From an uncultured Veillonella sp. (GTDB taxonomy: Bacteria; Bacillota; Negativicutes; Veillonellales; Veillonellaceae): a DNA stretch of 64,000 bases. Of this stretch, positions 35,973-44,350 are shown one piece after another; position 1 is the stretch's first letter; every line of letters begins with the position of its first letter. The DNA is taken from assembly GCA_900538355.1 (NCBI GenBank), contig UPXS01000003.1, positions 62,001 to 126,000 on the forward strand, written 5' to 3'. A program made the translations under genes and the position numbers. The notes under the pieces are model-generated. The model saw only the letters and a list, made by a program, of their open reading frames with translations, was not told the DNA's origin and made no database searches.

Positions 35973-36329
35973 ATGAGTGACGTTCGTGTCAGAAAATTAC
36001 AAGAATTCATCAAACAAGAGGTAAGTCAAATGTTGATGCGCGGATTGAAAGATCCACGCATCGGCTTCACTACTATTACCGATGTTCATGTAACAGGCGA
36101 TTTGCGTGAAGCTACGATTTATGTCTCCTTGTTTGGTTCCGATAAGGAAAAAGAAGATACACTTATCGCTTTAAAGCATGCAGCAGGTCATATTCGTACT
36201 GAGCTTGGCAAAGTACTTAAATTGCGTCATATTCCTTCTATCACATTCGATAAGGATACGTCTTTAGACTATAGCATGCATATTGAATCCCTTTTGAATG
36301 AAATCAAAAAGGACGAAGAAAAAAATTAA
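35973..36329 (+). CDS. rbfA: Ribosome-binding factor A
   Basis: Binds free 30S subunits late in maturation and is needed for growth in the cold. The 118-aa KH-like protein shows the VRKLQEFIKQEVSQML helix, the GLKDPRIGFTTITDVHVTGDLREATIYVS core and the LRHIPSITFDKD strand. It lies 9 bp after infB with its own AGGAGG ribosome site, the canonical infB-rbfA arrangement. Confidence 0.97.
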   Translation: MSDVRVRKLQEFIKQEVSQMLMRGLKDPRIGFTTITDVHVTGDLREATIYVSLFGSDKEKEDTLIALKHAAGHIRTELGKVLKLRHIPSITFDKDTSLDYSMHIESLLNEIKKDEEKN

Positions 36330-36346
36330 CACAAAGGATACAGAAC

Positions 36347-37291
36347 ATGAGTAAGATTACTATTAATCAATTACATATGGCTCTGTGTGAAGCTAATTCT
36401 ATTATGCTAACCGTCCATGTTAGACCTGATGGCGATGCTATCGGGTCCATGGTGGCCTTTTACGAAGCCCTTGTAGGGCAAGGTAAAACTGTATATATGG
36501 TAGTGGATGATGTAGTTCCTGAGAAGTACTCATTCTTACGATATACGGACCACATCCATGATGTAGCGTATTTTGAAACAAACCCTGTTGATATTGATAT
36601 GCTAATGGTATTGGATGCTAGCACGTATGAGCGAATTGGCAAAGTAGGTGCACTATGGAGTGCACCTATTTTTAATATAGACCACCATATTTCTAATACA
36701 GAATTTGCTGATCATCTATATTTGAAGCCTGACTTTGCTGCTACTGGTGAAATCGTTACCGATTTATGTACAAAATGGAATTGGCCTATCACTGAGTCTA
36801 TGGGTACTGCTTTATATATGGCTATTGCTACTGACTGTGGTTTCTTTAAGTTTAGCAATACAACTGCTAATACATTAGAAATGGCTGCTAAATGTGTAGC
36901 AGCCGGTGCTAGACCTAATGTTATTTCTGAAACGATTGAGGCTGTGTCCGCAAGTCGTCTAGAATTAACAAAACAAGTTATGCAAACTATTGAGTTCTAC
37001 AAGAATAATACAGTAGCTACCATCGAGTTGAATCGTGAGGCTATGAATATTCTCGGCGATGACACAGATGGCTTTGTAGATATTATTAGAAATGTAGATA
37101 CTGTTGATATAGCTATTTTATTGAAAGCTGAATCTGATGACAGAACACGGGTAAGCTTACGATCTAAAGGGACCGATGTAAATGCTATTGCTAGCAATTT
37201 TGGCGGTGGCGGTCATATTAGAGCTTCTGGTTGTACGATTAATCTACCATTACAAGAAGCAAAACAGGCCCTCATCGAGGTGATTAAATAA
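36347..37291 (+). CDS. nrnA: DHH/DHHA1 phosphoesterase (NrnA-like oligoribonuclease / pAp phosphatase)
   Basis: Degrades nano-RNAs and, in characterised members, 3'-phosphoadenosine 5'-phosphate. The 314-aa protein has the N-terminal DHH metal motifs HVRPDGDAIGS, VLDAS and NIDHHISN, a later ATDCG block, and a C-terminal DHHA1 domain with the GGGGHIRASG loop. It sits between rbfA and truB as in many Firmicutes. Its stop overlaps the truB start by one base. Confidence 0.95.
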   Translation: MSKITINQLHMALCEANSIMLTVHVRPDGDAIGSMVAFYEALVGQGKTVYMVVDDVVPEKYSFLRYTDHIHDVAYFETNPVDIDMLMVLDASTYERIGKVGALWSAPIFNIDHHISNTEFADHLYLKPDFAATGEIVTDLCTKWNWPITESMGTALYMAIATDCGFFKFSNTTANTLEMAAKCVAAGARPNVISETIEAVSASRLELTKQVMQTIEFYKNNTVATIELNREAMNILGDDTDGFVDIIRNVDTVDIAILLKAESDDRTRVSLRSKGTDVNAIASNFGGGGHIRASGCTINLPLQEAKQALIEVIK

Positions 37292-38232
37292 TGGATGGCA
37301 TTTTACCATTTTTAAAACCTCCGGGTATAACAAGCCATGATGCTGTTGCTATTTGTCGTCGCATTTTAAAAGAAAAGCGCATTGGCCATAGTGGTACTTT
37401 AGATCCAATGGCCTATGGCGTGTTGCCCGTTTTTCTTGGTAAGGCTACGCGTCTTATTGAGTATACAGAGGGTTTTGATAAAACCTATGTGGCAGAATGT
37501 AAATTTGGTACTTTTACCGATACTGAAGATAGTTCTGGGCAACCCGTATTACCTGATAAAGATATGGTATTGCGAGACGGCGTTCTATTGAATGAATCCA
37601 TTCAAAGTTTAGAACTTTCCGATGCCATGCTTAAACCTACTTTTGATGAATTAGTTAATACATTGAATACCTTTATTGGTATTCAAAATCAGAGACCATC
37701 AAAATATTCTGCTATTAAGATAAAGGGGATACGTGCTTATGAATATGCTCGTAAAGGGATTCCTGTAGAATTGCCATTACGTCAGATTCATATTAAACAT
37801 ATTGAGCTGATAGCGTATGGTTTTCCTTATTTTACAGTTCGTGTAACTTGTTCTGGAGGCACCTATATTCGCTCATTATTACGTGATATATGTGTTTCAT
37901 TAGGTATACCAGGAACCATGACATCCTTGGCACGTACCCAAGTGGGGCCGTTTGATATTAGTTCTGCTAAAATGGCTGAAGAGTTGATGATTCATGGTGA
38001 AAGCCTATTGTTACCAACGGATACAGCCGTTTCTCATCTTTCAAAAGTAACGGTAAATAGTGTACAATTAAAGATGATGGTGCAAGGTAAGGAATTGCCT
38101 ATTAGTAGCGAATTTTCTTATACTGAACCAGAACATTATTATAGAGCCTATGGTCCTCATGGATTTATAGGGATTATGAAACGAACTAACCACTCTTTGA
38201 AGGTGGACAAAAATATTTTTATTGAAGGATAA
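37291..38232 (+). CDS. truB: tRNA pseudouridine(55) synthase
   Basis: Converts U55 of tRNA T-loops to pseudouridine. The 313-aa protein carries the family motif GHSGTLDPMAYGVLPV with catalytic D38, then QRPSKYSAIKIKG, the VRVTCSGGTYIRSL motif and a C-terminal PUA-like extension. It is coupled to nrnA by a one-base overlap, and ribF follows after 2 bp. Confidence 0.97.
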   Translation: MDGILPFLKPPGITSHDAVAICRRILKEKRIGHSGTLDPMAYGVLPVFLGKATRLIEYTEGFDKTYVAECKFGTFTDTEDSSGQPVLPDKDMVLRDGVLLNESIQSLELSDAMLKPTFDELVNTLNTFIGIQNQRPSKYSAIKIKGIRAYEYARKGIPVELPLRQIHIKHIELIAYGFPYFTVRVTCSGGTYIRSLLRDICVSLGIPGTMTSLARTQVGPFDISSAKMAEELMIHGESLLLPTDTAVSHLSKVTVNSVQLKMMVQGKELPISSEFSYTEPEHYYRAYGPHGFIGIMKRTNHSLKVDKNIFIEG

Positions 38233-38234
38233 GT

Positions 38235-39167
38235 ATGAAGCAAATACATTCGTTTGATGAACTGCGTCAAATCAAAGATACAAAAGTATATGCCCTAGGT
38301 ACCTTTGATGGTATTCATCGAGGTCATCAACGAGTTATACGCAAGGCCGTTGATGAGGCAATGGCAGTTAATGGTGTTAGTATAATCATTACCTTTGAAC
38401 ATCATCCACTAACTATACTACATCCAGATCGAGTTCCTAAACGGGTTATTCAAGAAGAGATTATGGATTCAGTTCTTGAAGATTTGAATGTAGACTATAT
38501 TTTACGGTTGCCTATGACTGAAGAGTTGCTAAAGATGAGTGCTGACGATTTTTTAGGAGCTCTTTGTACAGATATGAATGTAGCTGCTATTGTAATTGGA
38601 GAAAACTTTACATTTGGTGCTAAAGGTCTTGGTAATCCAGAGTATATGAAACAAGTATTAGCGGATAAGCATATACAAGTTTTAGTGCAGCCCTTATTGC
38701 CTTGTGATGGACTTAGTACACCTATTTCAAGTACGGAGATTAGAAAGGCTATTCGCGAAGGGCGTTTAGAAGATGCTACTCATTGGCTTGGAAGACCATT
38801 CCAATTTAAAGGGACTGTTATTAAAGGTGATCAACGAGGACGTACATTAGGATTCCCAACATTGAACTTGTTGCTTCCTAATGAAATGGCTACACCTCCA
38901 GATGGTGTATACGCTAATCGCGTGTGTATCGATGGTATTTGGTATGATGGGGTAGGTAATATTGGGGATAATCCTACATTTAAGAATCAGTACCATAGAT
39001 GCGAAGTACACGTATTTAACTTTGACCAAGATATATATGGAAAAGAAGTAATTGTACAATTTATTTCCTATCTTAGAGGGGAAGTTAAATTTAATAACTT
39101 ACAAGATCTTATTGATCAAATGAAGGTAGATGAAGAACAGGCTCTAGCTGTTTTAGCTAAAGCATAA
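38235..39167 (+). CDS. ribF: Bifunctional riboflavin kinase / FAD synthetase
   Basis: Makes FMN and then FAD from riboflavin. The N-terminal adenylyltransferase (1-180) has LGTFDGIHRGHQRVI (HxGH motif) and the SSTEIRKAI block. The C-terminal riboflavin kinase (about 185-310) has KGDQRGRTLGFPTLNL and the GDNPTFKNQYHRCEVHVFNFD segment. Length (310 aa) and the truB-ribF order are standard. No FMN riboswitch is seen, as expected for an internal operon gene. Confidence 0.97.
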   Translation: MKQIHSFDELRQIKDTKVYALGTFDGIHRGHQRVIRKAVDEAMAVNGVSIIITFEHHPLTILHPDRVPKRVIQEEIMDSVLEDLNVDYILRLPMTEELLKMSADDFLGALCTDMNVAAIVIGENFTFGAKGLGNPEYMKQVLADKHIQVLVQPLLPCDGLSTPISSTEIRKAIREGRLEDATHWLGRPFQFKGTVIKGDQRGRTLGFPTLNLLLPNEMATPPDGVYANRVCIDGIWYDGVGNIGDNPTFKNQYHRCEVHVFNFDQDIYGKEVIVQFISYLRGEVKFNNLQDLIDQMKVDEEQALAVLAKA

Positions 39168-39180
39168 TAAGGGGGTTCTC

Positions 39181-39945
39181 ATGGATATTAAAGAAGCTCG
39201 CAAACAAATAGATAGTATTGACTCCGTACTTGTTACAGAGTTTGAAAAACGTCTTACATTGATTAAAGAGATTGGTAAATATAAAGATGAACATCATTTG
39301 CCACTCATTGATGAAGAACGTGATGAAAGTATTATTGCGTTGCATACTGAAAACTGCAAAGATAAAACATTGGCACCTTATATTGAAAATTATATAAAAA
39401 CTGTTGTGTCTATGAGCAATGAGTTTTTAAAAGAGCATATGCATAAGCATATTTTCCTCATTGGCATGCCAGGCGCTGGTAAGACAACAGTTGGCAAAAT
39501 GCTAGCTAAAGAATTAGGAAGAGATTTTTACGATCTAGATCAAACGATTCAAGATAAGGTTGGTAAATCTGTTCAAAAAATCTTTATTTATGATGGTAAA
39601 GATGCTTTTAGTGAATATGAATATAATACGATTAAAGAATTAATTCATAATAAACCATCTGTTATTGCTACCGGTGGTGGTACTGTTACTTATGATAAAA
39701 CAGTTAAGCTAATGCGCAATAATGGTCTTGTTGTATTTGTTAATCGCGATGTGAATCATATCTTAGATGATTTGGATCTTGAAATTCGTCCACTTGTAAA
39801 AGAAAGTATTGAATATATCTTCAATGTATATGAAGAACGATACCCTTTATACGAAGAAGTGGCTCATATCAAAATTGGTAATGAAGGTAGCATTACCGAT
39901 GCGGTACAAGAAATTATTGAAGCTTTGCCTAATACGGAGAAATAA
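39181..39945 (+). CDS. Chorismate mutase-shikimate kinase fusion protein
   Basis: Two aromatic-pathway enzymes in one 254-aa chain. Residues 1-85 are an AroQ-type chorismate mutase helix bundle (R7, R24, K33 and the IDEERDESI segment match the active-site pattern). Residues 88-250 are a shikimate kinase: P-loop GMPGAGKTT (95-103), DLDQTI (118-123) and ATGGGT (163-168), with the RPLV lid and ERYPLYEEVA near the end. The usual FRxxE shikimate-binding segment reads FSEYE here, so the conserved arginine is replaced by serine. Activity on shikimate is therefore less certain than the fold. It lies between ribF and recD2, away from other aro genes. Confidence 0.87.
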   Translation: MDIKEARKQIDSIDSVLVTEFEKRLTLIKEIGKYKDEHHLPLIDEERDESIIALHTENCKDKTLAPYIENYIKTVVSMSNEFLKEHMHKHIFLIGMPGAGKTTVGKMLAKELGRDFYDLDQTIQDKVGKSVQKIFIYDGKDAFSEYEYNTIKELIHNKPSVIATGGGTVTYDKTVKLMRNNGLVVFVNRDVNHILDDLDLEIRPLVKESIEYIFNVYEERYPLYEEVAHIKIGNEGSITDAVQEIIEALPNTEK

Positions 39946-42098
39946 TGGACGCCATACGAGGATTTGTATACCGAACTATATATGAGAATACACAACGTAC
40001 GTATTGCGTGTTTGTCCTTAAGGATTATAATGAGGAATACATTACTTGTACTGGCAAGTTTGAATCTCCTAAAGAAGGAGAAGATATTGAAGTTCGAGGC
40101 CGTTATGTAGAACATGAAAAATATGGTCGTCAATTTGATGCTACTAGTGTAGAAAAACTTAAACCTGATAACATGGGTGCTGCTAAGACCTATTTATTGA
40201 ATTTAGGTATTAAAGGTTTTGGTGAAAAGTCCGTAGAAAAGGTTCTTGAGTATTTTGGTATCCGTATTTTAGAAGTTTTACGGGAGGAACGTCCCGAAGA
40301 AATTAAGGATGTTCCTGGACTTCGTAAAAGTGTTAAGGACGAATTATTTAATACCTTACTTGGTGAAGGTATTTTATCCGATTTAAATCACTTTTTTGAA
40401 AGCCATCATATTTCTTCTAAATGGAGTCGTACCGTATACACCTATTATGGTGTTCAGTCTGTTGCTGTGATAGAGGATAATCCGTATACCTTGTTACGTG
40501 TGGCGCCAGATATGCTTTTTGGCACCGCTGATACGCTAGCAGAACACTTGGGTATTACAGGTAGTGATACACGCCGTTTAGAAGCGGGATTAGAATGGAT
40601 TCTACGCAGTTTGGATAATCAAGGGCATACCTGTTTGCCTGTAGATCAACTTATCGGTCGTTTAGACGATTTATTACAAACTGATGTAGATGATATTGCT
40701 AATTTTATTGAAAGTCTCTTGGAGCAAGGTGCTTTATATAGTACGTATTATGAAGATATCCTATATATTTACCCTCCAGAAATGTATGTGTCTGAAGTAG
40801 AGAGCGTTCATTATACAAAAGATTTCTTATTAGAGGCTGATCCCATTTCTCTAGATATTCCTAGTTTTATAGAAAAGTTTGAAGCTGATAATCATATTAC
40901 ATTTGGGGATGCTCAAAAAGAGGCTATACAGCTATCCTTCTTTGAAAAGTTTTCCCTTATAACTGGTGGTCCTGGTACTGGTAAAACGACGATTATTAAG
41001 GCTTTAGTAAAAGGCTTCCAACTTGGTGGATTAGGGCGTATTATTCTTTGTGCTCCTACGGGACGTGCTGCTAAACGACTTACAGAGGCAACAGAATTTG
41101 AGGCTACTACGATTCATAGATTGCTAGTACCTGTTCAAGGCAGTGACTCTTACGACTTTACTAAGAATGAAGATGATCCATTAGATATAGATGTTATCAT
41201 CATTGATGAAGCATCAATGCTCAATGTACGGTTATTCTATTCATTAATGGCGGCCATTCCAAAGGAAGCCCATGTGATTATCGTTGGTGACGTAGATCAA
41301 CTACCACCTATTGGAGCAGGTTTTGTATTAAAAGATTTACTCGATAGTGATTGTGTTCCTTATACACGACTCAACCAGATTTATCGTCAAAGTTCTGGTA
41401 ATACTATTGTTGAAAGTGCCTATGCGATTAACCGTGGTGAAATGCCAAATTTAGACAGCTTGAGTGAAGAGTTTTCTTTTATTCCTGTTAAGTCTTATGA
41501 CATGATGATGAAAGCCATCATCGATGTATATAAACGAGAACAAGAGCATGTAGAGGACGAGCTAGACATTCAAATTATTTCTCCTATGCGCCGTGGTGAA
41601 GCCGGTAGTACATTAATTTCTCAATATGTACAACAAGCTGTTAATCCACCAGATAGCTTAAAAGGGGAAGCCCGTGTAAATGGTATTACTTACCGCGTTG
41701 GCGATAAGGTTATTCAAATTCTCAATGACTATGAGTTAGAGGTCTTTAATGGTGAAATTGGTGTAATTTACGCCATTACACGAAGCGATATTTGTATCCG
41801 ATTTATCCATAAAGAGGTTCGTCTACCTATTGATGAAGCTCATATGATTATGACTGCTTATGCTATTACAGTTCATAAGAGCCAAGGTAGCGAGTATGGT
41901 GTAGTTATCATTCCATTTGTACCACGCTATGGTGGTATGTTGCAGCGTAATTTGTTGTATACAGCTGTTACAAGAGCAAAACGGAAGGTTATCATTGTGG
42001 GTACTACAAGCGCTATAGAACGTGCTGTACGTACTGTAAATGCAGATGAACGATATACATTGTTTAAAGAACGACTACAAGGGAGATGTGATTCGTAA
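39945..42098 (+). CDS. recD2: ATP-dependent 5'-3' DNA helicase RecD2
   Basis: Superfamily 1B helicase that acts without RecBC in Firmicutes and Deinococcus, in DNA repair and replication-fork maintenance. The 717-aa protein has the N-terminal OB-like and helix-hairpin-helix region of RecD2, Walker A ITGGPGTGKTT near 337-347, APTGRAAKRL, Walker B IIDEASML near 421, GDVDQLPPIGAG and the C-terminal TVHKSQGSEY and LLYTAVTRAK motifs. Start and stop overlap both neighbours by one base. Confidence 0.95.
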   Translation: MDAIRGFVYRTIYENTQRTYCVFVLKDYNEEYITCTGKFESPKEGEDIEVRGRYVEHEKYGRQFDATSVEKLKPDNMGAAKTYLLNLGIKGFGEKSVEKVLEYFGIRILEVLREERPEEIKDVPGLRKSVKDELFNTLLGEGILSDLNHFFESHHISSKWSRTVYTYYGVQSVAVIEDNPYTLLRVAPDMLFGTADTLAEHLGITGSDTRRLEAGLEWILRSLDNQGHTCLPVDQLIGRLDDLLQTDVDDIANFIESLLEQGALYSTYYEDILYIYPPEMYVSEVESVHYTKDFLLEADPISLDIPSFIEKFEADNHITFGDAQKEAIQLSFFEKFSLITGGPGTGKTTIIKALVKGFQLGGLGRIILCAPTGRAAKRLTEATEFEATTIHRLLVPVQGSDSYDFTKNEDDPLDIDVIIIDEASMLNVRLFYSLMAAIPKEAHVIIVGDVDQLPPIGAGFVLKDLLDSDCVPYTRLNQIYRQSSGNTIVESAYAINRGEMPNLDSLSEEFSFIPVKSYDMMMKAIIDVYKREQEHVEDELDIQIISPMRRGEAGSTLISQYVQQAVNPPDSLKGEARVNGITYRVGDKVIQILNDYELEVFNGEIGVIYAITRSDICIRFIHKEVRLPIDEAHMIMTAYAITVHKSQGSEYGVVIIPFVPRYGGMLQRNLLYTAVTRAKRKVIIVGTTSAIERAVRTVNADERYTLFKERLQGRCDS

Positions 42099-42793
42099 TG
42101 AGTCTTTGGGATTTCCTATTTCCACCTGTATGTCCTCACTGTGGTGCCTCTGTTGCAACACAAGGTGATTGGTGTGAAACTTGTTTTAACGATCTATTAC
42201 ATATTCGTCATGTGCCACATAAATTTTTACATTATGTAGATGATGTATGTGTGCTAGCAGACTATCGTGGTGGTCTAAAGTCTATGATTTACGATGTAAA
42301 ATTTAATGAAAAAAAGGAGCAGTCCAAGGGGGCTGCTCCTTTTTTAGCATCGTACAACTTTTACATGAATTACGATGAACCTAATATTATAAAGGGAAAT
42401 TGTAAGACTATCTATGATTATATAGTTCCTGTACCGTCTAGTGAGATGAAGAAGAAAAAAAGGGGGTATAATCAGGTCGATTTATTCTTTAAAAAATGGG
42501 CATACTCATTAGAGAAAATAGATAAGCCATATTTTGTATGGTTAGATTGTATATATAAGTTTGATACCTCTAATGATATGTGGTCCTTAACACATAAAGA
42601 ACGACATCAAAATATAGAGAATGCTTTTGTGATCAAAGCAGAGTATAAAGATATTGAATTTTCCACAAAGCGTATTTTAATTGTAGATGATATTTATACT
42701 ACAGGAGCAACAATCGAAGCTGTAGCCAAGATTCTTAGGTCATATAATCCTAGTAGACTCGATGCTTTAACACTAGCTAGTGGTAGCTTTTAA
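42098..42793 (+). CDS. ComF family phosphoribosyltransferase-like protein
   Basis: ComF-type protein (231 aa) with an N-terminal zinc finger (C12, C15, C26, C29) and a C-terminal phosphoribosyltransferase fold ending in LIVDDIYTTGATIEAV, the PRPP-binding loop. ComF homologues are needed for DNA uptake in naturally competent bacteria; related proteins occur widely with unknown substrate. The gene starts one base inside the recD2 stop, so it belongs to that operon. An apparent intrinsic terminator lies within its codons 71-83, so full-length expression may be limited. Confidence 0.9.
   Translation: MSLWDFLFPPVCPHCGASVATQGDWCETCFNDLLHIRHVPHKFLHYVDDVCVLADYRGGLKSMIYDVKFNEKKEQSKGAAPFLASYNFYMNYDEPNIIKGNCKTIYDYIVPVPSSEMKKKKRGYNQVDLFFKKWAYSLEKIDKPYFVWLDCIYKFDTSNDMWSLTHKERHQNIENAFVIKAEYKDIEFSTKRILIVDDIYTTGATIEAVAKILRSYNPSRLDALTLASGSF
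42310..42345 (+). terminator. Terminator-like hairpin inside the comF-like gene
   Basis: AAAAAAGGAGCAG (42310-42322) pairs perfectly with CTGCTCCTTTTTT (42333-42345), extendable inward by about 3 pairs around an AAGG loop. A GC-rich stem flanked by A- and T-runs is the form of a bidirectional intrinsic terminator, yet it sits in frame inside an intact coding sequence. Confidence 0.75.
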
Positions 42794-42800
42794 TTATTAC

Positions 42801-42832
42801 AAAAAAAAGCGTTCACCGAATGGTGAACGCTT
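42801..42832 (-). terminator. Terminator of the HD-GYP gene (also end of comF)
   Basis: AAGCGTTCACC (42807-42817) pairs with GGTGAACGCTT (42822-42832) over a GAAT loop. The eight-A run at 42801-42808 is a T-run on the minus strand, so it best serves the minus-strand gene. Confidence 0.85.
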
Positions 42833-42842
42833 AATCATTATA

Positions 42843-43445
42843 TTAGCCTAGCACATCGATAAATGCTTTTACCACATCTGGATCAAAGAGAGAGCCGGAT
42901 GCACTAAAGAGTTCTTCTTTAGCTTTAGCTTTTGTTTTTGCCCAAAATTCTGTAGAAGGATTAACTGTTGTATCATAATAATCTGCAACAGCAATGATTC
43001 TAGCTCCTAATGGGATATTAGCACCACGCAAATGTTTAGGGTAACCAGAGCCATCCCATTTTTCATGATGGTAACGAATATAAGGCAAGATTTGTTGGCA
43101 GCAAGGGTAGTTTTCGATCATATTCGCACCACTTGCAGCATGTTGCTTATACTTGGACATTTCTTGTTTATTAAGATATGGAGATTTTTGGATTAATGCA
43201 TTAGGTACCATTAATAGTCCTACGTCATGAAGTAATGCTGCATGGCGAATTTGTTCAATTTCATTTAACGGTAAACCCATTTTAGCAGCAATACTAACTG
43301 CATAGTTTGAAACTTGGATAGAATGAGTGTACAGATGATAGCTTTTCATTTGTATCATCTGCAAGAGCTGAGCGCTAATGGCTTCTAAACTGTCCTTCTC
43401 CAGTTCGTACAACCCAGATGGTTGCATTAATGATAACATAAACAT
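42843..43445 (-). CDS. HD-GYP domain protein (putative cyclic-di-GMP phosphodiesterase)
   Basis: A 200-aa protein that is mostly one HD-GYP domain: H41, H68, H73-D74 (LLHDVG), H102, H126-H127 (YHHEKWDGSGYP, with the GYP triad at 134-136) and D155 (ADYYD). All expected metal ligands and the GYP motif are present, so cyclic-di-GMP hydrolysis is plausible. No sensor or receiver domain is attached. The ribosome site is AAAGGGG before the ATG. It is transcribed alone towards comF, away from the large gap that holds the structured RNA. Confidence 0.9.
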   Translation of the reverse strand: MFMLSLMQPSGLYELEKDSLEAISAQLLQMIQMKSYHLYTHSIQVSNYAVSIAAKMGLPLNEIEQIRHAALLHDVGLLMVPNALIQKSPYLNKQEMSKYKQHAASGANMIENYPCCQQILPYIRYHHEKWDGSGYPKHLRGANIPLGARIIAVADYYDTTVNPSTEFWAKTKAKAKEELFSASGSLFDPDVVKAFIDVLG

Positions 43446-43859
43446 AATAAACCCCTTTAACTAACATGTAGAACATATGGTACAACCCCTCGTACTTATG
43501 TTCATATCGTACAACTTTAGGCCGTTCTTATTTAATAGTATACAAATTATACACCATAAATAATATTTTGTGTATGATACGTATGTTCTATTATACATGT
43601 TGTATTCATATTTGGCATACTAAAAATAATTGACATTTTAGGAATGTACTAAATATAGTACCTAGAAAAACTAATTTTATAAATATTAAAATAATATGAA
43701 GAATATTTTAGGTTTTCTATGACAATTTTCTATACATACCAAAAAAGGGGTTGCAAAATTTATTCTCATTTCAATGAGAACTGAACGATGCTATGTTCGG
43801 AAATATAATTTAATAGGTACGTCTTATTAATTTTAAGAATGTATATATAATTATAAATC
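43446..43859. other. Gene-free region with scattered symmetric sites
   Basis: No credible gene is seen here on either strand. On the plus strand there is a promoter-like TTGACA-18-TATAGT (43630-43659), with an inverted repeat GTACT-AAATAT-AGTAC (43646-43661) over the -10. An inverted repeat TTCTCATT-TC-AATGAGAA at 43763-43780 also occurs. On the minus strand a TATAAT (43551-43546) could be the -10 for the HD-GYP gene. The rest is AT-rich. Confidence 0.5.
43763..43780. promoter_or_regulatory. Inverted repeat resembling a Fur-type operator
   Basis: TTCTCATT and AATGAGAA are 8-bp perfect inverted repeats separated by TC. The ATTCTCATT half resembles parts of known Fur boxes. No iron gene lies directly downstream, so the assignment is tentative. 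Confidence 0.25.
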
Positions 43860-43888
43860 TAGACATGTATACTGTTATTCTTTATAAT
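43860..43888 (+). promoter_or_regulatory. Promoter of the structured RNA
   Basis: TAGACA at 43860-43865 and TATAAT at 43883-43888 are spaced 17 bp. Transcription is predicted to begin near 43894-43896, exactly where the RNA's closing helix starts. Confidence 0.75.
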
Positions 43889-43893
43889 ACGTC

Positions 43894-44126
43894 TATACGG
43901 GTCTGTGGTTGAAAGTCGATGCCAGTCGCAGGCGAAACGATCCACATAAGCAACCCAAGGGGTTGTGAGCATGGTGCGGCTTAGGTGTAAGTCCTGCCGG
44001 TAAAACCGAGAGGGGTAGTAGTGGGGAGTCTCGGACTTATGAGCGAACCCTCCAGCAGGCGAGTGTGGGGGCAAAGACCAGGTCAGCCGTATGCGGGCAC
44101 ATGAGGCTTTTCTCATGTGCTTTTTT
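43894..44126 (+). ncRNA. Structured non-coding RNA of unassigned family, ~230 nt
   Basis: A GC-rich block in AT-rich surroundings, bounded by a good promoter and a strong terminator (GCACATGAG 44097-44105 with CTCATGTGC 44112-44120, then six T). Its ends pair: ATACGG (43895-43900) with CCGTAT (44087-44092) and GTCT (43901-43904) with AGAC (44075-44078). Inner helices visible by eye are TGTGG/CCACA (43904-43908, 43942-43946), CAACCC/GGGTTG (43951-43956, 43960-43965), a GGC-AGG/CCT-GCC arm (43978-43998) and CCGAGA/TCTCGG (44006-44011, 44029-44034). It does not show tmRNA, SRP RNA, RNase P or 6S signatures. AGCCGTATGCGG (44085-44096) resembles the 5' strand of group II intron domain V, but the matching 3' strand is absent. 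A reverse-strand ORF across it is not credible. Confidence 0.8.
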
Positions 44127-44280
44127 CTTTTTATACATCTGTATATTTGAAAATGGTGAAAATACCGATTCTTATGGGAAAGTTTTTATACATTATTGTT
44201 ATAAATATACAATTCGTGTATAAAGATAAAATATAAATATAGTGATTAATTGATATTTAGGATAATTCTATACAAAATTG

Positions 44281-44308
44281 TTGACATAATTATACTAAGT
44301 GGTATACT
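44281..44308 (+). promoter_or_regulatory. Promoter of the amino-acid ABC importer operon
   Basis: A perfect TTGACA at 44281-44286 and TATACT at 44303-44308 are spaced 16 bp, about 40 bp before the binding-protein start. Confidence 0.8.
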
Positions 44309-44350
44309 AGTGAAATAAAAATAGTTAGTTTAGTAAATGAGGATGATTTG

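Noticed and set aside
43859..44116. Minus-strand open frame of 85 codons across the structured RNA
   Set aside because: Its composition follows the GC-rich RNA, it has no ribosome site, and it lies antisense to a region with clear promoter, helices and terminator.
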